Shown here: piece after piece, positions 51,236-59,692 of the stretch
Numbering within the stretch: position 1 is the stretch's first letter
Layout: each line of letters begins with the position of its first letter
Source of the DNA: Luteimonas vadosa
Lineage (GTDB): Bacteria; Pseudomonadota; Gammaproteobacteria; Xanthomonadales; Xanthomonadaceae
Assembly: GCF_039543545.1 (NCBI RefSeq)
Contig: NZ_BAABJY010000002.1
Coordinates: forward strand, 868,001 to 932,000
Reading direction: 5' to 3'
Length of the DNA: 64,000 nt
Program-made: the position numbers and the translations under genes
The notes under the pieces: generated by a model
What the model was told of the DNA's origin: nothing
Databases searched by the model: none
Seen by the model: the letters and a program-made list of their open reading frames with translations, nothing else

Positions 51236-52429
51236 ATGAACCTGCTAGACCCGAAAACCGGCGATGCGCAACTGCATCGCCGGTCCTTTTTCCAGCTGCC
51301 GGTAACGGGCCTCGTGATCCTGGCCGGCCTGCTGCTGGCCGGCGGTGTGCTGCATGCCCAGCAGGGCCGACCGCGCGCCTGGATCCCGGAATCCGCCGAC
51401 ACCGTGGTGGAACGCCTGCCGCGCGGCTATGCCGCGCTGGTGCCGCGCGGACCCGTCCCCGCATCCGGCGCGCCCCCATCCCTGGACGAAGCGCAACGCC
51501 TGTTGGCAACGGCCGCCTCCACCGGCGACGCCAGGCTCGCGGCCCGGGCGGCCAGCCTCCTGGACCGCAGCGGCGACACGGAATCCGTCGATGCCTTGCG
51601 CGCACGCGCCTTCAGCGCACAGCACCAACACGACTTCGGCTCCGCCCTTTCGCTCCTGGACCGGGCCGTGGCGCTCGATCCGCGCAATGGAGATGCCCGG
51701 CTGGCCCGCGCGCAGATCCAGATGGTCCGCGGCGCGCTGGGGCGGGCACGAACCGATTGCATCGCCCTGGCATTGGGCGTGGATGCCCGCGCGGGAACCC
51801 TGTGCGTCGCGGCGATGGCCTTGCGGCGCGGACAGTTCGACGACGCCGCGAGGCTCACCGACCGCTGGCTCGAGCAATCGGGCGACGGCGACCCGCTGCG
51901 CCGCCATGCCTACGTCCAGCGCGGCGAGATCGCCGCGCGCTCCGGCGATCCGGCGATCGACCGCTGGTTCCGTCGCGCACTCGACCTGGCGCCGGGGGAC
52001 GTGCGGACGCTCTCGGCCTATGCGCGCGCGCTGGGCGATGCCGGGCGCCACCGTGACGTGCTCTTGCTGTTGCGCAACGCGCCCGACCATGACGGCCTCG
52101 CGCTATTGCAGACGCGGTCGGCGAGCGCCCTAGGGTTGCGGCAGGCGCCGGCGATGCGCGAGCGGCAGGCGCGCCGCTATCGACTGGCGCGCGCGATGGG
52201 CAGCGAACCTGAATTGCGGGACGAGGCTGAGTTGATGCTGCTGATGGGACACGACGAGCTTGCCCTGTCGCTGGCACAGCGCAATTTCGAGACGCAGCGT
52301 GACCATGAGGACGTGGACATCCTGCTGCGGTCGGCCCGGGCCGTGGCTCGCCCGGACGCCCTGCAACCTGCACGCGACTGGGCAACGGCCCAGGGCCTTG
52401 CGCTGGATGCCCCCGGGGACGCGCCGTGA
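51236..52429 (+). CDS. Exported TPR-like protein in the DUF4331/HupE cluster
   Basis: A 397-residue protein. Near residue 16 is RRSFFQLPVTGLVILAGLLL, a signal peptide with a twin-arginine look, probably cleaved after VLHA. The rest is helical repeats of TPR type, including DFGSALSLLDRAVALDPRNG, RFRRALDLAPGDVRTLSAYA-like stretches and MGHDELALSLAQRNFETQRD. It probably serves as an assembly scaffold. The ATG at 51236 has no clear ribosome site, and a terminator hairpin occupies codons 8-19, so a GTG at 51314 is possible; against that, it would lose the basic n-region. It overlaps the HupE gene by 4 bp. Confidence 0.75.
   Translation: MNLLDPKTGDAQLHRRSFFQLPVTGLVILAGLLLAGGVLHAQQGRPRAWIPESADTVVERLPRGYAALVPRGPVPASGAPPSLDEAQRLLATAASTGDARLAARAASLLDRSGDTESVDALRARAFSAQHQHDFGSALSLLDRAVALDPRNGDARLARAQIQMVRGALGRARTDCIALALGVDARAGTLCVAAMALRRGQFDDAARLTDRWLEQSGDGDPLRRHAYVQRGEIAARSGDPAIDRWFRRALDLAPGDVRTLSAYARALGDAGRHRDVLLLLRNAPDHDGLALLQTRSASALGLRQAPAMRERQARRYRLARAMGSEPELRDEAELMLLMGHDELALSLAQRNFETQRDHEDVDILLRSARAVARPDALQPARDWATAQGLALDAPGDAP
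51257..51291 (+). terminator. Terminator-like hairpin overlapping the TPR gene start
   Basis: ACCGGCGATGC (51257-51267) pairs perfectly over 11 bp with GCATCGCCGGT (51274-51284) around a 6-base loop and is followed by CCTTTTT. It lies 43 bp after the DUF4331 stop and inside the first codons of the TPR frame. Confidence 0.75.
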
Positions 52430-53535
52430 GCCGCTGGCTGCTGACGCTGTTGCTGGTCCTGTTTTCCAGTCCCGCGGCCTGGGCGCACTCCCTTTCCACT
52501 GCCCACCTGGACATCACCAGGACGAGCGGCGGCGCCACGCAGGTGGAACTGGATCTCGCGATACTCGACCTTGCGCTGACCTTTCCCGTCGACGCCAATC
52601 GCGACGAGCAGGTGACCTGGGGCGAACTCTCGTCGGCGAACGCATCCATCGAAGCCTGGGTGCTGTCGAACCTGGCGCTCTCCGCATCCGGCCGGCCCTG
52701 CAGGCTCGCGCCGGAGGGCCTCGCGGTCAGGCGTTACGACGACGGTGCCTACGCCAACCTCCGCTTCGATGCCGATTGCGCACCGGGTTCGGCCCTCGGG
52801 ATCGACTACGGACTGTTCTTCGACCGCGACCCGCAACATCGCGCGCTGGTGCAGTTCCACGACGTCGACGGCACCGTTTCCACGACGATCCTCCACGCCA
52901 GCCAACGCAAGGCCCTGCTCGGTCGCGGCAACGGTCCGGGCACGACTTTCCGGTCGTTCCTGCGCGAGGGGATCCACCACATCCTCATCGGGTACGACCA
53001 CGTCGCCTTCCTGCTCTCGCTGCTGCTGACCGCGGCCCTGCTGCGGGTCGGTGGCCAGTGGACGCCCGCGCCGCGCTACCGGCAGTCCGCCCTGCACACC
53101 CTGGGCATCGTCACGGCATTCACGGTCGCCCACTCGATCACGCTCACGCTCGCGGCACTGGGCCTGGTCACGCCCGCATCCCGCTGGATCGAGGCCACCA
53201 TCGCCGCCAGCGTCCTGGTCGCGGCCCTGAACAACCTCTGGCCGCTGGTGAGCAAGCGGCTGTGGGCCCTGGGATTCGCATTCGGGCTGATCCATGGTTT
53301 CGGGTTCGCAGGCGCGCTCGGGGAACTCGGCTTGCCCGAGGGAGAGCGCCTCACGGCCCTGCTCGCCTTCAACCTCGGCGTGGAGCTCGGGCAACTGTGC
53401 ATCGTGGCGGTGCTCTTGCCGATCCTGTTCGCCGTCCGCAAGCAGGCCTGGTATCCGCGCATCGCGATGCCCGCGATGTCCCTGGCGATCGCCGCCCTGG
53501 CCGGGTTCTGGTTGATGCAGCGGCTGGCCGGCTGA
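52426..53535 (+). CDS. HupE/UreJ-family membrane protein
   Basis: A 369-residue membrane protein starting at a GTG (52426). A signal-like segment (MSRWLLTLLLVLFSSPAAWA) precedes a periplasmic domain of about 150 residues that contains DANRDEQVTWGELSSANASI. This is followed by six or seven membrane helices that begin at the conserved REGIHHILIGYDHVAFLLSL, the HupE/UreJ_2 signature with its His/Asp residues. GFGFAGALGELGLPEGERL is further conserved. Homologues are proposed nickel or metal permeases; the substrate here is unknown. Its start overlaps the TPR stop. Confidence 0.88.
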   Translation: MSRWLLTLLLVLFSSPAAWAHSLSTAHLDITRTSGGATQVELDLAILDLALTFPVDANRDEQVTWGELSSANASIEAWVLSNLALSASGRPCRLAPEGLAVRRYDDGAYANLRFDADCAPGSALGIDYGLFFDRDPQHRALVQFHDVDGTVSTTILHASQRKALLGRGNGPGTTFRSFLREGIHHILIGYDHVAFLLSLLLTAALLRVGGQWTPAPRYRQSALHTLGIVTAFTVAHSITLTLAALGLVTPASRWIEATIAASVLVAALNNLWPLVSKRLWALGFAFGLIHGFGFAGALGELGLPEGERLTALLAFNLGVELGQLCIVAVLLPILFAVRKQAWYPRIAMPAMSLAIAALAGFWLMQRLAG

Positions 53536-53616
53536 CGCCGCGCGGGGCGCCCGCCCCCTCCAGCGCGTAAACTGCATGTTTTCCGCTGCGCCTCACAGGT
53601 GCCGACGAGGACAGCC

Positions 53617-55467
53617 ATGGGCGCCGAAACCGATTCACCTGCCAGCTTCCAGGCACTGGGCCTGCCAGCACACCTGCTGGAAGCGCTCGCCGCGGTCGGC
53701 TACGAGTCCCCGTCGCCGATCCAGGCCGCCACCATCCCGCCGCTGGTGGCCGGACGCGACGTGCTCGGCCAGGCGCAGACGGGCACCGGCAAGACCGCCG
53801 CGTTCGCCCTGCCGGTGCTGGCCACGCTCGATCCGAACCAGAAGGCGCCACAGGCGCTGGTGCTGGCCCCGACCCGCGAACTCGCGATCCAGGTGGCCGA
53901 GGCGTTCCAGAAATACGCCGCCCACCTGCCCGGCTTCCATGTACTGCCGATCTACGGCGGCCAGGGCTATGGCCCCCAGCTTTCGGCGCTCAAGCGCGGC
54001 GTGCACGTCGTGGTCGGGACGCCGGGACGCGTGATCGACCATCTCCAGCGCGGCTCGCTGGACCTGTCGCAACTGCGCTGCCTGGTGCTGGACGAGGCCG
54101 ACGAGATGCTGCGCATGGGGTTCATCGACGATGTCGAGGCCGTGCTGCAGAAGACCCCGGAGACACGCCAGGTGGCCTTGTTCTCGGCGACCATGCCGCC
54201 CCAGATCCGGCGGATCGCCCAGACCTACCTGAAGGATCCGGTCGAGATCGCGATCAAGTCGCAGACGACGACGGCGAAGAACATCCGCCAGCGCTACTGG
54301 ATGGTCAGCGGCGTCAACAAGCTCGATGCGCTGACCCGCATCCTGGAGGCCGAGCCCTTCGAGGCCATGCTGGTCTTCGCCCGCACCAAGCTGGGCACCC
54401 AGGAACTGGCCGAGAAGCTCGCCGCACGCGGGCTGTCCGCGGCCGCGATCCACGGCGACGTCGAGCAGAAGCAGCGCGAGCGCATGGTGCAGTCGCTCAA
54501 GGATGGGCGCATCGACGTGCTGGTTGCCACCGACGTCGCGGCGCGCGGGCTGGACGTGGACCGGATCAGCCACGTGCTCAACTACGACATCCCCTACGAC
54601 ACCGAGAGCTACGTCCATCGCATCGGCCGCACCGGCCGGGCCGGTCGTAGCGGCGAGGCGATCCTGTTCGTCGCCCCGCGCGAGCGCGGCATGCTGCGCG
54701 CGATCGAGCGCGCCACGCGGCAGGCGATCGAACCCATGCAGCTCCCCAGCGTCGACGCGGTGAACGACCAGCGCGTCTCGCGGTTCCTGGATCGCATCAC
54801 CGAGGCACGCGAATCGCCGGAGCTGGGCACGTACCGCGACCTGGTGGAGCGCTACGAACGCGAGCAGAACGTCCCCGCGGTCGAGATCGCGGCCGCACTG
54901 GCCCAGCTGGTGCAGGGCGGGACACCGCTCCTGTTGCCCGCGGAACGCCCGCGCCCTCAACCTGCCCGCCCGGAGACTTCGCGCCCGCCGCCGGCGCGGG
55001 ACGCTCGCCCGCAACCGCCCGGTCGGCGCTCCGGCAACACCGGCGAAGCCCTGTTCGACGAGCGTCCGCCGGCGAAGCCTCGCCAGCCGCACGGCGAGCC
55101 GGGCAAGCCCGCGGACGTCGGCATGGAAACCTTCCGGATCGAGGTCGGCCACGCGCACGGCGTCCAGCCCGGCAACATCGTCGGTGCGATCGCCAACGAG
55201 GCCGACCTGGAAAGCCGCTACATCGGGCGCATCGACATCCGCGACGAGTACAGCCTCGTCGATCTTCCCGAGGGCATGCCCAAGCCCCTGCTGGAGCACC
55301 TCAAGCGCGTCTACGTCTCGGGCAGGCCGTTGAAGATGCGCCGAGCCGACGAGGCCGACGCGGGCGCGCCGAAAGGGCCCGCTCGTCGGCCCGGCGCCCC
55401 CATGGCACGCAAGCCGGGTGCAGGCCGCAAGCCGGGACCCCGGCCGGGACCCAAGCGGCCGCGTTGA
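53617..55467 (+). CDS. deaD: ATP-dependent RNA helicase DeaD (CsdA)
   Basis: DEAD-box helicase of 616 residues for ribosome assembly and mRNA turnover. The motifs run in order: Q motif (SPSPIQAATIP), AQTGTGKT, PTRELAIQ, TPGRVIDHLQ, LDEADEML, SAT, then HRIGRTGRAG in the second RecA domain. A basic, Pro/Arg-rich linker (about 445-500) follows, and the C-terminal DbpA-like RNA-binding domain contains FRIEVGHAHGVQPGNIVGAI and YIGRIDIRDEYSLVDLP. The tail is Gly/Pro/Arg/Lys-rich. The ATG at 53617 is preceded by GACGAGGACAG. TAAACT near 53568 is a possible -10 element. Confidence 0.95.
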   Translation: MGAETDSPASFQALGLPAHLLEALAAVGYESPSPIQAATIPPLVAGRDVLGQAQTGTGKTAAFALPVLATLDPNQKAPQALVLAPTRELAIQVAEAFQKYAAHLPGFHVLPIYGGQGYGPQLSALKRGVHVVVGTPGRVIDHLQRGSLDLSQLRCLVLDEADEMLRMGFIDDVEAVLQKTPETRQVALFSATMPPQIRRIAQTYLKDPVEIAIKSQTTTAKNIRQRYWMVSGVNKLDALTRILEAEPFEAMLVFARTKLGTQELAEKLAARGLSAAAIHGDVEQKQRERMVQSLKDGRIDVLVATDVAARGLDVDRISHVLNYDIPYDTESYVHRIGRTGRAGRSGEAILFVAPRERGMLRAIERATRQAIEPMQLPSVDAVNDQRVSRFLDRITEARESPELGTYRDLVERYEREQNVPAVEIAAALAQLVQGGTPLLLPAERPRPQPARPETSRPPPARDARPQPPGRRSGNTGEALFDERPPAKPRQPHGEPGKPADVGMETFRIEVGHAHGVQPGNIVGAIANEADLESRYIGRIDIRDEYSLVDLPEGMPKPLLEHLKRVYVSGRPLKMRRADEADAGAPKGPARRPGAPMARKPGAGRKPGPRPGPKRPR

Positions 55468-55542
55468 GCGGGCGAAGCGGCGGGCGGCATTCTTCGGAGG
55501 CAGTCCTTGCCCCGGCATTCGACTGTCGGCTGCGGTAAACCG

Positions 55543-56007
55543 CTACCAGGGATCGACAGGCAAACCCGGTCGCTCGTTGTCCCAGATCGTGCTGAAGATC
55601 CACCAGCGACCCTGTTCGTGGCACACCTGAATGCTGTTGGCGCCACGCTTAAGCAGCTCGCCGGACCCGGGCGACGGCCTGGCCTCGTAGCGGCTCCACG
55701 CGTGGGCCACTTGCCCGAAACGGCGGACCTGCTGTTCCACTTCGATTTCGTGGAAGTCGTTGGCCGCGAAGAACGGGGAGACGTCCGCGATGTAGGACTC
55801 CACGTCGAACACCGCGGCGCGGGTTACGCCATCGGGCCCGACGACGGTGCGCAGGCTCGAGGCACGGGGGTGGTGGAGGTAACGGAAGCGGTCCCAGTCC
55901 CGCGCGGCGCCTGCCGGGCCGGAGATGCAGGCATAGACGGCCCGCACCATCCGGCCGATGTCCTGCACGTCCTGCCGCCAGGTGTCCGGGACCTCATGGT
56001 CGCTCAT
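55543..56007 (-). CDS. NTF2-like (SnoaL-type) protein
   Basis: A 154-residue protein whose ATG at 56007 is preceded by AAGGAG. The fold pattern is that of small NTF2/SnoaL cone proteins: RMVRAVYACISGPAGAARDW, RYLHHPRASSLRTVVGPDG, AFDVESYIADVSPFFAANDF-like and ending GRWWIFSTIWDNERPG. Such proteins are often ligand-binding or small isomerases. The function is unknown. It lies 46 bp downstream of the threonine-synthase-like gene on the same strand. Confidence 0.85.
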   Translation of the reverse strand: MSDHEVPDTWRQDVQDIGRMVRAVYACISGPAGAARDWDRFRYLHHPRASSLRTVVGPDGVTRAAVFDVESYIADVSPFFAANDFHEIEVEQQVRRFGQVAHAWSRYEARPSPGSGELLKRGANSIQVCHEQGRWWIFSTIWDNERPGLPVDPW

Positions 56008-56053
56008 CGTGGCATGGCTCCTTCGCGGGGCTTCGATTCCATGGCAAGGCGCG

Positions 56054-57304
56054 TCACAGCAGGTGGCGCAGTGCAGGCAGGTATTTTTCGAGCGAACCGG
56101 TGTTGACCGCCACCACGCGCTCGCCGCGCCTGAGCAAGCCCCGGTCCAGGAGCTGGGGCAAGGCCGCCAGGCAGGCCGCGCCCTCGGGCGAGATCCAGTC
56201 GCCGGTTTCGCGCCAGGTCCGGGACAGCTCGGACGCAATGTCGGCCTCGTCGACCGCCACCGCCGCGCCACCGCTGGCGCGCACGATCTGCAGCACCCGG
56301 AAATGGCCGACGCCACCGGGCACGTTGAGCCCCGTCGCCAACGTGGCGCCGGCGTCGAGCGGGGTGGTGTCCTCGGCGCCGTCGTCGAAGGCGCGCACCA
56401 GCGGTGCGGTCGCGGCACTCTGCACGCACACCATCCGTGGGCGCGCGCTGCCGAGCAGGCCGAGCGCCTCGAGTTCGTCCCAGGCCTTCCACATGCCGAG
56501 CACGCCCGTGCCGCCGCCGGTGGGATAGACCACCGCGTCGGGCAGCGTCCAGCGTGTTTCGCCCGGCGCGGGTTCGGCCAGCTCCAGGCCCAGCGATTTC
56601 TTGCCGTCGATGCGCCAGCCGGGCTCCTGGAAGGTCGCGACCGAGAACCAGCCGTTCGGGATGTACTTGTCCTTGAGCAAGGCCCCGGACTCGCGAATGG
56701 TCGGACCGGCGAGTTCCAGGACCACCCGGCCGGGATGCCGGTGCGCAGCCGCGGCCACGCCGCCGAGGATCGGTAACGGCGTGTCGTCGGGCATCGCAAC
56801 CACCACCGACAGGCCGCCTGCCAGCGCGTAGCGCACCAGTGAGTCGCCGGCATTGCCTTGCGTCGGCACCGCCAGCCTGGGGATGCCGAGCCTGCGCGCC
56901 TGCGCCGCCACCATCGCCATGCCCCGGTCCTTGAAACTCTGGGTGGGGTTGGCGCCGAAACCCGGACGTGCCTTGCCTTCGTCCTTGACCTGCAGGCGCA
57001 GGCCCGCCTGCCGGGCCAGCGGATGCGAGCGGTAATCGAGCAACGGCCTATAGCCTTCGCCCAGCGCCACGATGTGCCGGGCATCGTCCGGGTCGTCGAT
57101 GTCCAGCGCCATCAGCGCGCCGAACCGCCACATGTCGCGGCGGCCCGGGTGGTACCACGCCGCACCGGGCTTCTCGGCGGCAAGGCGTTCGAGGTCGAGC
57201 ACCATCTGCACGGGCCGCCCGTCCACCGGGTCCAGGTTCATGGGCACGTCGGCCGGATACTCCACGCCAGAGCCGATGCCCCGCAGGCAACGCACGTACG
57301 ACAT
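56054..57304 (-). CDS. PLP-dependent threonine synthase-like enzyme
   Basis: A 416-residue fold-type II PLP enzyme. The Schiff-base lysine is Lys125 in NPTQSFKDRGMAMV, preceded by LGEGYRPLLDYRS. The phosphate-binding loop is PTGGGTGVLGMWKAWDEL. The N-terminal 60 residues include CLRGIGSGVEYPADVPMNLD, as in longer threonine synthase-like proteins. Related proteins include threonine synthases, cysteate or other amino-acid-modifying enzymes. thrA and thrB are not adjacent, so the pathway is uncertain. ATG at 57304. Confidence 0.85.
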   Translation of the reverse strand: MSYVRCLRGIGSGVEYPADVPMNLDPVDGRPVQMVLDLERLAAEKPGAAWYHPGRRDMWRFGALMALDIDDPDDARHIVALGEGYRPLLDYRSHPLARQAGLRLQVKDEGKARPGFGANPTQSFKDRGMAMVAAQARRLGIPRLAVPTQGNAGDSLVRYALAGGLSVVVAMPDDTPLPILGGVAAAAHRHPGRVVLELAGPTIRESGALLKDKYIPNGWFSVATFQEPGWRIDGKKSLGLELAEPAPGETRWTLPDAVVYPTGGGTGVLGMWKAWDELEALGLLGSARPRMVCVQSAATAPLVRAFDDGAEDTTPLDAGATLATGLNVPGGVGHFRVLQIVRASGGAAVAVDEADIASELSRTWRETGDWISPEGAACLAALPQLLDRGLLRRGERVVAVNTGSLEKYLPALRHLL

Positions 57305-57313
57305 CGCGACCTC

Positions 57314-57493
57314 CTATCCCGGTCCGAGCACGTGGACGACTTCCGCCAGCGGGGGCCAGTCGAACAGTGGCGCCAGCACCCAATACGCCCCCAGTACCAC
57401 GAGCAACCACATCGCCAGCTTGAGCACGAAACCGACCAGCTTGAATGCCAGATACAGGCCGACGATGACCAGGACGATGCCGATCCAGCTCAT
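57314..57493 (-). CDS. Small two-helix membrane protein, 59 residues
   Basis: Two hydrophobic stretches, WIGIVLVIVGLYLAFKLVGF and LAMWLLVVLGAYWVLAPLF, nearly fill the protein. The ATG at 57493 overlaps the TrhO-like stop by 4 bp (ATGA), which supports translation. No family was recognised, although short hydrophobic ORFs of this type are common beside other genes in this group. The frame is embedded in a much longer chance ORF and would be missed by length-based callers. Confidence 0.65.
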   Translation of the reverse strand: MSWIGIVLVIVGLYLAFKLVGFVLKLAMWLLVVLGAYWVLAPLFDWPPLAEVVHVLGPG

Positions 57494-58251
57494 GCTGCCG
57501 CCCGTGCCTGCCCGGCCTCGGGCGCACCGACGGGACGCAGCTCCGGATCGACCGCGACGCGACCGTCGAAGACGAAGCAGGCGCCGTCGTAGCCGTAGCC
57601 GCCAACGGCCTGGAAGTAGCCCAGGATGCCGCCGTCGAGCTGCAGCACATGGTCCATGCCGGACGCCTGCATCCACCTCGCCGCCTTCTCGCAGCGGATG
57701 CCGCCGGTGCAGAAGCCCACCACGGTGGCGTCGGACAATGCATCGCGATGCGGCGCCAGCGCTTCGGGCAGCTCGGTGAAGTTGTCGATCGGCAGCCTCA
57801 GTGCGCCGCCGAACGTTCCGTGGGCCACTTCCTCCCGGTTGCGCGTGTCCAGCAGCACCAATCGCCTGCCCTCGTCGTCGCAGCCCTTGCCGATCCAGCG
57901 CGCCAGGGTCGCGGGTGCGACCGCGGGGGCGCGCGATGCCAGCGGCGAGGCATCCGGCCTGCGGAAGGTGATGATCTCCGGCTTGACCTTCACCTTGAGC
58001 CGCCCGAAAGGTTGCGACCGGCACCGGGTCTCGCGGATTTCGATGGCGGCCAGGCGCGGATCCCCGCGCAGCTCCCGCACGAACGCAGCGACGCTTTCAT
58101 ACTCGCCCGCCAGGAACAGGTTGATGCCTTCCGCCGCGACCACGACGCTGCCTTTCAACCCGAGGTCACCAGCCCAAGCGTGGACGCTTGCAGCCAGCGC
58201 ATCGGGTGGGTGGATCGGCGTGAAGCGATAGGCGGCGATATGGCTGAGCAT
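57490..58251 (-). CDS. trhO: Rhodanese-domain protein, TrhO (YceA)-like
   Basis: A 253-residue protein of the YceA/TrhO family, which makes 5-hydroxyuridine at wobble position 34 of certain tRNAs. The N-terminal domain has HIAAYRFTPIHPP and GLKGSVVVAAEGINLFLAGE. The rhodanese domain carries the catalytic Cys181 in GFCTGGIRCEKAARWM, with Cys187 nearby. At 253 residues it is shorter than the E. coli protein, lacking the C-terminal extension, so the function is assigned by resemblance only. ATG at 58251. Confidence 0.85.
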   Translation of the reverse strand: MLSHIAAYRFTPIHPPDALAASVHAWAGDLGLKGSVVVAAEGINLFLAGEYESVAAFVRELRGDPRLAAIEIRETRCRSQPFGRLKVKVKPEIITFRRPDASPLASRAPAVAPATLARWIGKGCDDEGRRLVLLDTRNREEVAHGTFGGALRLPIDNFTELPEALAPHRDALSDATVVGFCTGGIRCEKAARWMQASGMDHVLQLDGGILGYFQAVGGYGYDGACFVFDGRVAVDPELRPVGAPEAGQARAAA

Positions 58252-58495
58252 CGCGGCATTCTACTGGCCGTGACCGGCGCTGCCGACTCCGGGTCCGTTG
58301 CGCGTTCGCGCCGGTTGCGCGGCGGAACGGCGAAGCGCGCTGCCCCGGGCGTTATCCTGCGACGATGCCCGCCTCCCCTGCCCTCGTCGCCACCGGCCTA
58401 GCGTACCCGCCAATACGACGCCATGTCGCTGTCGCGTGGCGTTGCACATGCAATCGTTTGCTCGTGCCTGACGGCCTGCGGCACCCCGCCCGCTG

Positions 58496-59677
58496 ATGTC
58501 CAGCGCCTGCGATGTCCTCGTCATCGGCGCCGGGGCCGCCGGCCTGATGTGCGCGCTGACCGCCGGCCAGCGCGGCCGCCGCGTGGTGGTCCTTGAACGC
58601 GCCAACAAGGTCGGCAAGAAGATCCTCATGTCCGGCGGCGGGCGCTGCAATTTCACCAATATCGGCACCACCCCCGCCAACTTCCTTTCGGCCAACCCGC
58701 ACTTCTGCAAGTCGGCGTTGGCCCGCTATACGCCGTCCGATTTCATCGCGTTGGTCGACCGGCACGGCATCCCTTGGCACGAGAAAGAGCTGGGGCAGCT
58801 GTTCTGCGACCGGTCGTCGAAGGACATCGTGCGCATGCTGCTGGACGAATGCGAGGCCGCGGGGGTCCACGTCGTCACCGAATGCGAGGCCGCGTCCGTG
58901 GCGCGCGGCAGCGATGGCTTCCTGGTCCGCGCATCGACAGGCGACTTCGACTGCGCGTCGCTGGTGGTGGCCAGCGGCGGCCTCTCCATCCCCAGCCTGG
59001 GAGGCAGTGGCCTGGGCTACCAGCTCGCGCGCCAGTTCGGCCATGACGTGCTGCCGACCCGCGCGGGGCTGGTGCCGCTGACCCTGAGCGGGCGCCATGC
59101 CGAGCGACTGTGCGACCTCAGCGGCGTCGCGCTGCCGGTGGAGGCGTCCTGCAACGGCCAATCGTTCCGCAACGCCATGCTGGTCACCCACCGCGGGCTC
59201 AGCGGACCCGCGATCCTCCAGATCTCCTCGTACTGGCAACCGGGCGATGCGCTGCGGCTCGACCTCCTGCCTGGCCTCGACGTTGCAGCCCACCTGCGCG
59301 CGCAGCGCAGTGAACGGCCCGCCGCGGAACTCAGGACCGTGCTGGCGGACTTGATGCCACGCCGATTCGCACACCGCCTGTGCGAGGAGTGGCTCGGCAA
59401 CCGTCCGATGCGCGAACTCGGCGATCGTGCGTTGCGGGAGATCGCGTCCGCCCTCGGGCAGTGGCCGGTCATCGCCAGCGGCACCGAGGGCTACCGCACC
59501 GCCGAGGTGACGCTGGGCGGCGTCGATACCGATGGCCTGTCGTCGACGACGATGATGTCGCGGCACGTCCCCGGCCTGTACTTCATCGGCGAGGTGGTCG
59601 ACGTCACCGGCTGGCTGGGCGGCTACAACTTCCAGTGGGCCTGGGCCTCGGGCCGGGCCGCGGGCGAGGTCGCCTGA
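58496..59677 (+). CDS. HI0933/YhiN-family flavoprotein
   Basis: A 393-residue FAD-binding protein of the HI0933 (YhiN/BaiN-like) family. The dinucleotide site is VLVIGAGAAGLMCALTAGQR near residues 7-26. ANKVGKKILMSGGGRCNFTN follows at about 38-57, and the C-terminal GLYFIGEVVDVTGWLGGYN and FQWAWASGRAAGE are characteristic. Family members are proposed NAD(P)/FAD-dependent reductases, some acting on bile acids in gut bacteria. The substrate here is unknown. The 244-bp gap upstream (58252-58495) holds nothing I recognise. Confidence 0.92.
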   Translation: MSSACDVLVIGAGAAGLMCALTAGQRGRRVVVLERANKVGKKILMSGGGRCNFTNIGTTPANFLSANPHFCKSALARYTPSDFIALVDRHGIPWHEKELGQLFCDRSSKDIVRMLLDECEAAGVHVVTECEAASVARGSDGFLVRASTGDFDCASLVVASGGLSIPSLGGSGLGYQLARQFGHDVLPTRAGLVPLTLSGRHAERLCDLSGVALPVEASCNGQSFRNAMLVTHRGLSGPAILQISSYWQPGDALRLDLLPGLDVAAHLRAQRSERPAAELRTVLADLMPRRFAHRLCEEWLGNRPMRELGDRALREIASALGQWPVIASGTEGYRTAEVTLGGVDTDGLSSTTMMSRHVPGLYFIGEVVDVTGWLGGYNFQWAWASGRAAGEVA

Positions 59678-59692
59678 CCCGGCGCCCGGCGC

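Noticed and set aside
56054..57304. Assignment of this gene as the pathway threonine synthase thrC
   Set aside because: Fold-type II PLP homologues include other enzymes, and no thrA or thrB is nearby. A family-level name is safer.
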